Below are positions 15,088 through 21,176 of a stretch of 34,086 bases of DNA, piece after piece. The stretch's first letter is position 1. Each line of letters begins with the position of its first letter. The position numbers and the translations under genes were made by a program. A model generated the notes under the pieces. It searched no databases, had not been told where the DNA came from, and saw nothing but the letters and a program-made list of their open reading frames with translations. The stretch covers positions 1 through 34,086 of the IMG/VR virus record IMGVR_UViG_3300028837_002953; one strand, written 5' to 3'. This DNA comes from a virus.

Positions 15088-15372
15088 TCAGTCCTCGAAG
15101 GTGGCGATGATGCGCCGGTAGCCGTCCACGTCGCCGTTGGTACCGATGTAGCCGTCGAGGTGGTGCTGGAGGTCGCGGGCGACCTTCCAGTTCTCGTTCT
15201 GGCTCCAGGCGTCGGCGAGCAGACGGAAGGGCTTCTTGACGAGGCAGGTCCGCCCGTCGGTCGTCTCGATGGCCTTCACCAGGCGGTGGCCGACGATCTC
15301 GATGCACCGGCCGTCCCGGGTGATGGTCGCCGTGCCGTTGGGGCCTTCGATGTCGATTCGCGTCGTCTTCAT
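15088..15372 (-). CDS. Small leftward ORF, 94 residues
   Basis: Starts at ATG 15372 with AGGAGGACACGACC upstream, a strong site. It begins with strands (TTRIDIEGPNGTATITRD) and continues CIEIVGHRLVKAIET, LVKKPFRLLADAWSQNENWKV, and a helical end (DGYRRIIATFED). A mixed alpha/beta protein of unknown role; it appears complete. Part of the same leftward cluster. Confidence 0.6.
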   Translation of the reverse strand: MKTTRIDIEGPNGTATITRDGRCIEIVGHRLVKAIETTDGRTCLVKKPFRLLADAWSQNENWKVARDLQHHLDGYIGTNGDVDGYRRIIATFED

Positions 15373-15384
15373 GGTCGTGTCCTC

Positions 15385-15528
15385 CTACTCGGCGTGCAGT
15401 GCGATGATGGTCCGGGGCGTGTAGCCGCAGCGGCGTGCCTCGGCGTTGATGGCCTTGCGGACGGCGCTGCCGGGCCGGCTGGCGAGGTAGGTTTCTCCTT
15501 CCGCATGTTCATGACCACATGAGGCCAT
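15385..15528 (-). CDS. First small ORF of leftward cluster, 47 residues
   Basis: ATG 15528 is preferred to the upstream ATG 15567, because the latter lacks a ribosome site and would reach into the dyad-containing control region. The product (MASCGHEHAEGETYLASRPGSA; INAEARRCGYTPRTIIALHAE) has three Cys and three His, so a small metal site is possible. It heads the cluster and is only 12 bases from the 94-residue gene. Existence is fairly likely from position and coupling, less so from content. Confidence 0.45.
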   Translation of the reverse strand: MASCGHEHAEGETYLASRPGSAVRKAINAEARRCGYTPRTIIALHAE

Positions 15529-15609
15529 GGTTTTCCGCCCCCGCCAAGGCAATTGCCGGAAACCCATGCAGATTCACGAATCTTCTATGTTCCGCTGAGG
15601 GCGCGACTT
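15529..15609. promoter_or_regulatory. Divergent control region with two dyads
   Basis: About 80 bases separate the leftward cluster from the rightward packaging genes. Two dyads are present: GGCAATTGCC (15549-15558 region, perfect 10-bp palindrome) and AGATTCACGAATCT (15570-15583; 6-bp arms around AC). Both are more AT-rich than the surroundings, as expected of operator/promoter DNA. No clear -10/-35 pair was found. Divergent promoters with shared operators are the simplest reading, which is inference. Confidence 0.4.
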
Positions 15610-15921
15610 ATGGCCGTTGACGAAAAACGTTCCACCGATGTACCTGCCCAGGCCGCGGAATCCGGCGCCCCGGGCGGCCCCCCGGCGGACGGGGCCGTTA
15701 ACCCCGTGGCGCTGACCATCGAGCAGCTCGCGCGGATGCTCGCCGTGCCCGCCGAGAAGGTCCGCGACCACGTGGCGGCCGGGGCGCCGGTGGCGGCGGA
15801 TGGGACGGTCAACCTAGTGCACTACGCTGCGTGGCTGAACCGCGAACTGGGCCGGGAGAACGACGATGACAGCCAAGTCCCGAACCTCGAGAATGGCCGC
15901 GAAGGGAGATCCACCCAATGA
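15610..15921 (+). CDS. Small HTH-like protein, terminase-small-subunit position
   Basis: 103 residues from ATG 15610 with GAGGG upstream; an earlier in-frame start at 15553 lies in the control region and has no ribosome site. The core (LTIEQLARMLAVPAEKVRDHV; DGTVNLVHYAAWLNREL) reads as a helix-turn-helix fragment plus an acidic tail. The same pattern recurs at the N-terminus of the large terminase (LTQSELLQLVNAT; DGTHIHLVRYVRWLVGEL), so the two are probably related. By position it would be the DNA-recognition (small) terminase subunit. It overlaps the next gene (ATGA at 15918-15921). Moderate confidence for the role. Confidence 0.5.
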   Translation: MAVDEKRSTDVPAQAAESGAPGGPPADGAVNPVALTIEQLARMLAVPAEKVRDHVAAGAPVAADGTVNLVHYAAWLNRELGRENDDDSQVPNLENGREGRSTQ

Positions 15922-16784
15922 GCAATGATCGACGACAGAGGGCCCTGGTGCAGCTTGTGGCAAACGCCGAGGCGGTTTCGCGCAGGCATCGAGAGGAGAT
16001 CGAGCGCCTCGCTCCCGTCAAGCCAGGCGGCACGGCGTTCCTCCCCGGCTACGCTCCGTACATCGGCTCCGACTACTTCGCGGACCGAACAAAAGGGCGT
16101 CGGGTGCTGTTCTACGCGCTCAGCCAGAACCTCCACGATGGCTATGAGCCGGCGAAGACCTGGGCGGAAGAGTGGTCAATCGGCTTGGACCGACAGAACC
16201 ACTCGTATGCGTGCGAGGGAACGGCCGCGATGCACCCCTTTGACACTGGCCACATCCCCGTCCTGGCTTCGCTGATTCGTTCGAGCCTGTCGGCCAAGTT
16301 GCCTGGTCCCGGAGAGAGCATCTACCCCGAAGTGGCCGCCACGAATCTCTCGAAGTTCTCTTTCCGCAGCCCCGACAGGAGGCTGGCGATCGACGACATT
16401 GACAGCCTTCGTCTCTGCTGGGAGTGGTTCTCACGGCTGGAGGTGGACGTGCTCTGCCCAGATGTCATCGTCTGTCTGGATGCCCGTGTGCATCGCATCG
16501 TGCGCCGCGAGCTTGGCGACAGGCGCGGCATCATCCGGCTGCCTTTCCCCAGCCTGCGTGTGATCAACAGGCACTACCGGAAGCCGCTTTGCGCAGGCCA
16601 CCTGTCGGCTCAGCAGATCTGCAGACGGATCGCCGCATGCGACCTTCATCGACACGTGGGCCACAACCATACATTGGCAAGTCTGGTTGAACGCGATGTC
16701 TACTACTTCGCCGAAGTCAACCGTCGGGTGGTTCCCAAGCTTGAAGGGGTCGCCGGGAGGGATCTGACACCACATGGCGATTGA
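15918..16784 (+). CDS. Unrecognised 288-residue protein inserted in packaging module
   Basis: Starts at an ATGA overlap with the previous gene and overlaps the terminase start by 11 bases. Visible pieces are FLPGYAPYIGSDYFADRTK, RVLFYALSQNLHDGYEP, DVIVCLDARVHRIVRREL and LPFPSLRVINRHYR. The order (a 'GxxPY' loop near the start, a parallel-sheet-like middle and a PS-x-x-x-N motif late) resembles the uracil-DNA glycosylase fold, but the match is loose and key residues cannot be confirmed. GC is lower than in the flanking packaging genes. It may be cargo placed between two HTH-bearing genes. The coding call is solid; the function is unknown. Confidence 0.6.
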   Translation: MSNDRRQRALVQLVANAEAVSRRHREEIERLAPVKPGGTAFLPGYAPYIGSDYFADRTKGRRVLFYALSQNLHDGYEPAKTWAEEWSIGLDRQNHSYACEGTAAMHPFDTGHIPVLASLIRSSLSAKLPGPGESIYPEVAATNLSKFSFRSPDRRLAIDDIDSLRLCWEWFSRLEVDVLCPDVIVCLDARVHRIVRRELGDRRGIIRLPFPSLRVINRHYRKPLCAGHLSAQQICRRIAACDLHRHVGHNHTLASLVERDVYYFAEVNRRVVPKLEGVAGRDLTPHGD

Positions 16785-19050
16785 CCCGTCCAGGCTGACG
16801 CAGTCGGAGCTGCTCCAACTCGTCAACGCCACGCCGTTGGGCGCGGTGCTGACGCGGTCGCGCCTGCGCCGGCAGATGGACGCCGGGGCCCTGCGCTTCG
16901 GCGACGGCACGCACATCCACCTGGTGCGCTACGTCCGATGGCTCGTCGGCGAGCTGGACAAGCCCCGGCCGGCGAAGATGGACTACGCCGAGGCCAAGCG
17001 CCGCCAGGCCCAGCGCAACCGCGCCGCCACCAAGGCCGCCCAGGACATCTACCCCATCCCCGAGATCGCCGACCTCGACCGCCGCAACGCCTGCGGTGAT
17101 TCGTTCAAGCTGTTCTGCCAGACGTACTTCCCGCGGGCCTTCTGGCGGCCGTGGTCGGACGACCACCTCCGCGTCGTCGCCAAGATCGAGAAGGCCGTCC
17201 GCGAGGGGGGCCTGTTCGCCTTCGCGATGCCCAGGGCCAGCGGTAAAACCAGTTTGGCCCGCTGCGCCGCGCTGTGGGCGGTGCTCTACGGCTACCGGCC
17301 GTTCGTGTGCATGATCGCCGGCAGTCAGGGCAACGCCCGCGAGCTGCTGCGCCCCATCCGGATCATGGTCCTGGAGGAGCCGCTGCTCCTGGAGGACTTC
17401 CCTGAGGCGGTCCACCCGTTCCGCTGCCTGGAGAACTCCTCGAAACGCCAGGGCCAGCAGCACATCCAGGGCCAGCTCACGCACGTCCACTGGGGGCTGG
17501 ACAAACTCGTCTTCCCGACGATCGAGGGCGAGCACCTGCCCATGGAACTGCGACAGGACGGCTACGAGACCAGCCCGTCATCCGGCTCGATCATCACGAC
17601 GACCAGCCTGGACAGCCACCTCCGTGGGCAGCAGCACACGCGGGCGGACGGGTCGATCATCCGGCCGTCGCTGGTGCTGCTCGACGATCCGCAGACGCGG
17701 GAGTCGGCCCGATCGGCCGACCAAACGAAGAAACGCCTCGACCTGCTGCACGGCGACGTGATGGGCATGGCCGGGCCCGGCGAGTCGATCTCGGCGCTGC
17801 TGACCTGCACGGTGATGTACGAGGACGACCTGGCCGACACGCTGCTGGACCGCGAGAAGTCGCCCGAGTGGGACAGCGAGCGGACGAAGCTCGTCTACGC
17901 CTGGCCGACCAGCCAGAAGCTCTGGGAGCAGTACGCCGACATCCGCAAGGCCAAGGGCCGCAACGCCGCGACGGAGTTCTACGCCGCCCGCCAGGCCGAG
18001 ATGGACGCCGGCACGGCTATCGCCTGGCCGGCCCGGTTTGATGCGAAGGTCGGGGAGATCAGCGCCATCCAGCACGCCATGAACCTGCGCCTTCGGATGG
18101 GTCCCGAGGGTTTCGCCGCCGAGTGCCAGAACGAGCCGGTGCTCCAGCAGACGGCCGACGGCGCCCTGACCGTCGAGCAGGTGATCGAGAAGGTCAACGG
18201 CCACAAGCGCCGCGAAGTGCCGCCCACGGCCACGCGGCTGACGATGTTCGTGGATCTCCACGACAAGCTGCTGTTCTACGCGGTATGCGCGTGGCAGGAG
18301 GACTTCACCGGCTTCATCGTCGAGTACGGCACGTTCCCCGACCAGCGGCGGAGCGTGTTCACGCTGGCGGACGCCTCGCGCACGCTCGGCCGGGCGTTCC
18401 AGGGCATGGGCACCGACGGCGCCATCCACGCCGGGCTGAAGAAGCTCATGTGCGAGCAGCTCTCCCGCGAGTGGAAGCGCGGCGCGGGCCTGTTGAAGAT
18501 CGACCGGCTGCTGGTGGACAGCGGCTACAAGCCGGGGATCGTTGCCGCAGTCCAGCGCGAGGTCGGTTCCGCCGCCGTCATGCTCTCCAAGGGCGTGGGC
18601 GTCCGTGCCAGCCGCAAGCCCTTCGCCGCCTACACGCAGAGGCCCGGCGAAGTCCTCGGCAACCACTGGTACATCCCCAACGTCCGCCGCACGGCGCAGT
18701 TCCCGCACGTCTTGGTGGACACGAACTACTGGAAGAGCTTCGTCCACACCGGCTTGCTTACGGCGCCGTCGGACCGCGGCTGCATCAGCCTATACGGCAC
18801 GGCGAAGACCAACCACGTGTTGTTCGCCGAGCACATCGCGCGTTCGGAGCGGTGGGTCGAGGTCACGGGCCCGTACGGCACGGTCCGCGAGTGGTCGGTC
18901 CTGCCGACCAAGCCCGATAACCACTGGCTGGACTGCCTCGTCGGCTGCGCCGTCGCGGCGAGCATGCTCGGCGTCCGCGTCCCCGGCCAGGACGCCAAGC
19001 CGGTGCGGAAGCGGAGGCGCTACAGCCAGGAAGACCTTCGGCGGAGATAG
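16774..19050 (+). CDS. Large terminase with fused N-terminal HTH-like domain
   Basis: 758 residues. Residues ~1-65 form a helix-turn-helix-like domain similar to the small protein at 15610. After a basic linker (EAKRRQAQRNRAATKA) comes the packaging ATPase: Walker A-like PRASGKTS (153-160), Walker B LVLLDDP (300-306) and the SSGSIITTTS segment (269-278). The nuclease half has D494 (MFVDLHDKLL), D582 (RLLVDSGYKPG) and D715/D720 (PDNHWLDCLVG), the acidic residues expected of the RNase H-like fold. It would cut concatemers and drive DNA into the prohead through the portal. It is followed directly by a zinc ribbon gene. Family assignment is firm; the exact terminase subgroup (GpA-like versus others) is uncertain. 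Confidence 0.88.
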   Translation: MAIDPSRLTQSELLQLVNATPLGAVLTRSRLRRQMDAGALRFGDGTHIHLVRYVRWLVGELDKPRPAKMDYAEAKRRQAQRNRAATKAAQDIYPIPEIADLDRRNACGDSFKLFCQTYFPRAFWRPWSDDHLRVVAKIEKAVREGGLFAFAMPRASGKTSLARCAALWAVLYGYRPFVCMIAGSQGNARELLRPIRIMVLEEPLLLEDFPEAVHPFRCLENSSKRQGQQHIQGQLTHVHWGLDKLVFPTIEGEHLPMELRQDGYETSPSSGSIITTTSLDSHLRGQQHTRADGSIIRPSLVLLDDPQTRESARSADQTKKRLDLLHGDVMGMAGPGESISALLTCTVMYEDDLADTLLDREKSPEWDSERTKLVYAWPTSQKLWEQYADIRKAKGRNAATEFYAARQAEMDAGTAIAWPARFDAKVGEISAIQHAMNLRLRMGPEGFAAECQNEPVLQQTADGALTVEQVIEKVNGHKRREVPPTATRLTMFVDLHDKLLFYAVCAWQEDFTGFIVEYGTFPDQRRSVFTLADASRTLGRAFQGMGTDGAIHAGLKKLMCEQLSREWKRGAGLLKIDRLLVDSGYKPGIVAAVQREVGSAAVMLSKGVGVRASRKPFAAYTQRPGEVLGNHWYIPNVRRTAQFPHVLVDTNYWKSFVHTGLLTAPSDRGCISLYGTAKTNHVLFAEHIARSERWVEVTGPYGTVREWSVLPTKPDNHWLDCLVGCAVAASMLGVRVPGQDAKPVRKRRRYSQEDLRRR

Positions 19051-19052
19051 TC

Positions 19053-19271
19053 ATGGACGACACGACCAGCAGGAAAAAGTGGCCCTCGTCCGACTCTCAG
19101 CGCGGCGTGGTCTGCCCGTGTTGCGGCTGCGCCGACCTGCGCGTGCGGAATACCCGCTACTCCCGCGGCCGGATCGTGCGATATCGCGAATGCCGCTATT
19201 GTGGTAAGCGGATCACCACCTACGAGGTCACTCCGTCGATGCTCGCAGATCGGACCATTCATCGGAAGTGA
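19053..19271 (+). CDS. NrdR-like zinc ribbon protein without ATP-cone
   Basis: 72 residues from ATG 19053, ribosome site GGCGGAG. CPCCGCADLRVRNTRY and YRECRYCGKRITTYEV give a four-cysteine zinc ribbon. The first motif shows CxxC with the extra Cys of CPCC, and the second is CxxC followed by TTYE, as in the N-terminal domain of NrdR transcription repressors. The ATP-cone domain of NrdR is absent, since the protein ends 20 residues later. A small DNA-binding regulator is plausible. It is close behind the terminase (2 bases) and so coupled to it. Confidence 0.7.
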   Translation: MDDTTSRKKWPSSDSQRGVVCPCCGCADLRVRNTRYSRGRIVRYRECRYCGKRITTYEVTPSMLADRTIHRK

Positions 19272-20504
19272 ATGGCACAGCTTGGCCCAAGGGAATCCTG
19301 CTTCGTGCCTAAGCATCTTGACGAAGTGCCGCCACTTTCGTATCCATCTTGGAGTTTGGTTTGCGTGAAGGCGCGGCCAGGCAGGCTTTGTATCAGAGCT
19401 TCGCCCATGGATTCAGCGAGGGAATCCGAAATACGATTGGATCATCTGCCGTCGCCGCCTTTGCGCAAGGTCGGCGAACGGACCGTGCGGCTTACGGCAG
19501 GTGATCCAGAGAAGATCGGGAGCTTCGTTCCCTTACCGGATTTCCCGGGCCTCTCGTACGATCTCTCTCGCGGTAAGACACGATGCCTCTCCCACGCAGC
19601 AGATCACCTTGTCATCTCTCGCGCGAGCAAGGTGCACATCGTCCATGGCGACAACGCGATCTCCTGCCCAAGAAGAATCGACGATCTCCATGCAGGCGCA
19701 GCCAATAGCAAGACCATTGTTTATTTGGCGGGACGGGACAGAGAGTTCGGCATTCTGGACGTTTCGGAGGGAAGACTGAGCCTGTTTGGCCTCGACCTCC
19801 CAATCTTCACCGTCGCCATTACAGAGGACATCCTGCTCGCCGGGATGCGAGAGTCGCCAGACGGCAACGGCACCCTTCTCTGCATGACGCCGGAGGGTCG
19901 TTACCTCTGGGCCACGCCCTTCAAAGGGGCAATCGAGACCTCATTCGGCCCTGTTCGTGTTCAGCCATACCGGCTCCTCATAGCCAAGCCAGACCTCTTC
20001 TTTGTCGCGTCATGGAGCCATGTCCTCCGGATTGATGTACAAGACACCGTCCTGCATCTCGCCGACAAGGAGGTATCTCCGGCCACCCGAGGGAGTCTCT
20101 CGGCAGTCCTTGGCGACTACATGGCTCACGCGCCCGTCCAGTGCCTTGCCTACGAGCCATGCAGGGGGAACCTGTTTGTGTCAGACCAAAGCAACTCCCT
20201 GTCTTGTTGGGATTCGGTGGGCAACGTGATGTGGCGTGTCGAGTTCGGCTACTACGGCTGCGAATTCTGCCTCTTCCGGGACCTGGGAATCTGGGCGTGG
20301 GGCAATCGCCCGGGTGGGGGCTTCCTCGGCTACTTCACGCAAAGTGGCGATCACATCGGTTCGCTGCCGTTTCCCAGCGATGCCATCCGCACCGGGAAAG
20401 TGGGTCCAGACGGTTCGCTGGTCTTCGTGAATCACGGACGGTCTGGCGCGTGGCGGGCCACGATCGACGGGTGCATCAGCCGGATCTTCGAGGTGACCTC
20501 GTAA
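19272..20504 (+). CDS. Beta-propeller-like cargo protein
   Basis: 410 residues starting one base after the zinc ribbon stop, ATG 19272, with GGAAGTGA close upstream. An in-frame ATG at 19407 is an alternative that would drop the basic, Pro-rich first ~45 residues. The rest reads as repeated strand blocks (DHLVISRASKVHIVHGDNAI; TIVYLAGRDREFGILDV; TVAITEDILLAGMRESP; FFVASWSHVLRIDVQD; NLFVSDQSNSLSCWDSVG; GSLVFVNHGRSGAW), typical of WD40/PQQ-like propellers that serve as binding platforms. GC is lower than in the terminase, and a terminator lies ~300 bases downstream, so it looks like a moron. Fold by eye; function unknown. Confidence 0.55.
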   Translation: MAQLGPRESCFVPKHLDEVPPLSYPSWSLVCVKARPGRLCIRASPMDSARESEIRLDHLPSPPLRKVGERTVRLTAGDPEKIGSFVPLPDFPGLSYDLSRGKTRCLSHAADHLVISRASKVHIVHGDNAISCPRRIDDLHAGAANSKTIVYLAGRDREFGILDVSEGRLSLFGLDLPIFTVAITEDILLAGMRESPDGNGTLLCMTPEGRYLWATPFKGAIETSFGPVRVQPYRLLIAKPDLFFVASWSHVLRIDVQDTVLHLADKEVSPATRGSLSAVLGDYMAHAPVQCLAYEPCRGNLFVSDQSNSLSCWDSVGNVMWRVEFGYYGCEFCLFRDLGIWAWGNRPGGGFLGYFTQSGDHIGSLPFPSDAIRTGKVGPDGSLVFVNHGRSGAWRATIDGCISRIFEVTS

Positions 20505-20766
20505 GCTTCAGAAGGGCTGGGGCCATCCCCGATTCAGTGCTTGGCCCGAAACGCGCGCTTGTCTCAGCGAAGAGCGCCTGCGGTACAGGCACGAGCCGCG
20601 ATGGGCAGACTGGCCTCGGTATGCGGCGAATGGTGGAGCAGTTGTGATACATGTGGCACAATCTGCGCTGCGAGAACTGAATGCCCTTGGAGCGCGCATT
20701 CTCGTGGGGTAGGCTGAGTACGCGCGAACAGCACTGCCGCGTTGATAAATGAATATCGCCCAAAGG
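20505..20766. other. Non-coding stretch after the propeller gene
   Basis: No gene is supported in the ~260 bases after the propeller stop. Short frames on both strands are present but have neither ribosome sites nor recognisable content. An AT-richer segment (TTGTGATACATG near 20642 and TTGATAAATGAATAT near 20742) could hold a promoter for the region downstream; no matched -35/-10 pair is convincing. Confidence 0.35.
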
Positions 20767-20803
20767 CAGGGCTGGCCAGCCCTGAGCCTTCGGAGACGAA
20801 GCT
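20767..20803. repeat. 18-bp perfect palindrome plus adjacent hairpin
   Basis: CAGGGCTGGCCAGCCCTG (20767-20784) is a perfect inverted palindrome. It is followed by AGCCTTCGGAGACGAAGCT (20785-20803), a stem of seven pairs with one bulged C around a GAGA loop. They immediately precede the terminator at 20805. Three consecutive structures in 75 bases suggest a structured RNA end or a recognition site; the role is unknown. Confidence 0.55.
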
Positions 20804-20804
20804 G

Positions 20805-20847
20805 AAGCCCGTCGAATCGTGCACGACGATCCGGCGGGCTTTTTCTT
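20805..20847 (+). terminator. Strong intrinsic (Rho-independent) terminator
   Basis: The stem AAGCCCGTCG (20805-20814) pairs with CGGCGGGCTT (20832-20841) over 10 bp with one T-G wobble. A U-tract (TTTTTCTTT) follows from 20840. The 17-base loop contains an internal palindrome (TCGTGCACGA). It would end transcription of the propeller gene and insulate the head operon downstream. Confidence 0.75.
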
Positions 20848-20857
20848 TGGGCGCTAC

Positions 20858-20928
20858 AGCGGGAAGAGCCCTGGTGGGCTGGTGGGTCTCATGCGTCCGC
20901 CGCGGCCGGTTCGATTCCGGCTCCCGCC
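20858..20928 (+). tRNA. tRNA-like fold, anticodon CAU
   Basis: A cloverleaf can be folded. Acceptor GCGGGA (20859-20864) pairs with TCCCGC (20922-20927), with an A-C mismatch at the first pair. The D-stem is AGCC/GGCT around CTGGTG. The anticodon loop CTCATGC (20888-20894) gives CAT, with U33 present. The variable loop is 5 bases. The T-arm is excellent: GCCGG, loop TTCGATT, CCGGC (20905-20921). Weak points are A instead of U at position 8, three wobbles in the anticodon stem, an extra base before it, and no encoded CCA. It could be a degenerate phage tRNA(Met/Ile2) or a tRNA-mimicking RNA. Confidence 0.45.
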
Positions 20929-20950
20929 TTCGCCTGTCGGCTACGGCGGG
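20923..20950. repeat. Hairpin overlapping the tRNA-like 3' end
   Basis: CCCGCC (20923-20928) pairs with GGCGGG (20945-20950) around a 16-base loop (TTCGCCTGTCGGCTAC). The stem uses the 3' strand of the tRNA-like acceptor, so the two folds are mutually exclusive. The sequence, ending GGCGGGCAGG, resembles dispersed palindromic repeats of GC-rich genomes; that likeness is from memory. Confidence 0.4.
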
Positions 20951-20973
20951 CAGGCCCGCGATGAGGTGGAGCG

Positions 20974-21174
20974 ATGGCAGACGACCTGAAGGACGCGATC
21001 AAGCAGAACGCCGAAGGGCCCAAGCAGGCCGGTGCGGACGGCGTCAACGTCCAGCAGCACTCGCTGGACGACCAGATCGCCGCAGACAAGTACCTGGCCG
21101 GCAAGGAGGCCGTCTCCAAGAACCCCGCCAAGGCGTTCGTCCGCGTCAAGATCGTCCCCCCGGGAACCGTGTAA
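20974..21174 (+). CDS. Small head-joining-position protein (gpW-like position)
   Basis: 66 residues from ATG 20974, ribosome site GAGGTGGAG. The sequence (MADDLKDAIKQNAEGPKQAG; NVQQHSLDDQIAADKYL; AKAFVRVKIVPPGTV) is helical with a conserved-looking 'IVPPG' end. In lambda-like phages the gene between terminase and portal encodes the head-tail joining protein W, of similar length. Position and size agree; sequence identity with gpW is not evident, so the function is inferred. It is separated by two bases from the portal start. Confidence 0.55.
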   Translation: MADDLKDAIKQNAEGPKQAGADGVNVQQHSLDDQIAADKYLAGKEAVSKNPAKAFVRVKIVPPGTV

Positions 21175-21176
21175 CG

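Noticed and set aside
13327-15522. Very long rightward frame (731 codons)
   Set aside because: It has no known motif and is antisense to seven leftward genes with proper ribosome sites, one with a HARE-HTH domain; long shadow frames are common at high GC.
20742-21176. N-terminal extension of the portal frame
   Set aside because: Crosses the terminator, the tRNA-like element and the small joiner gene; the portal text begins at ATG 21177.
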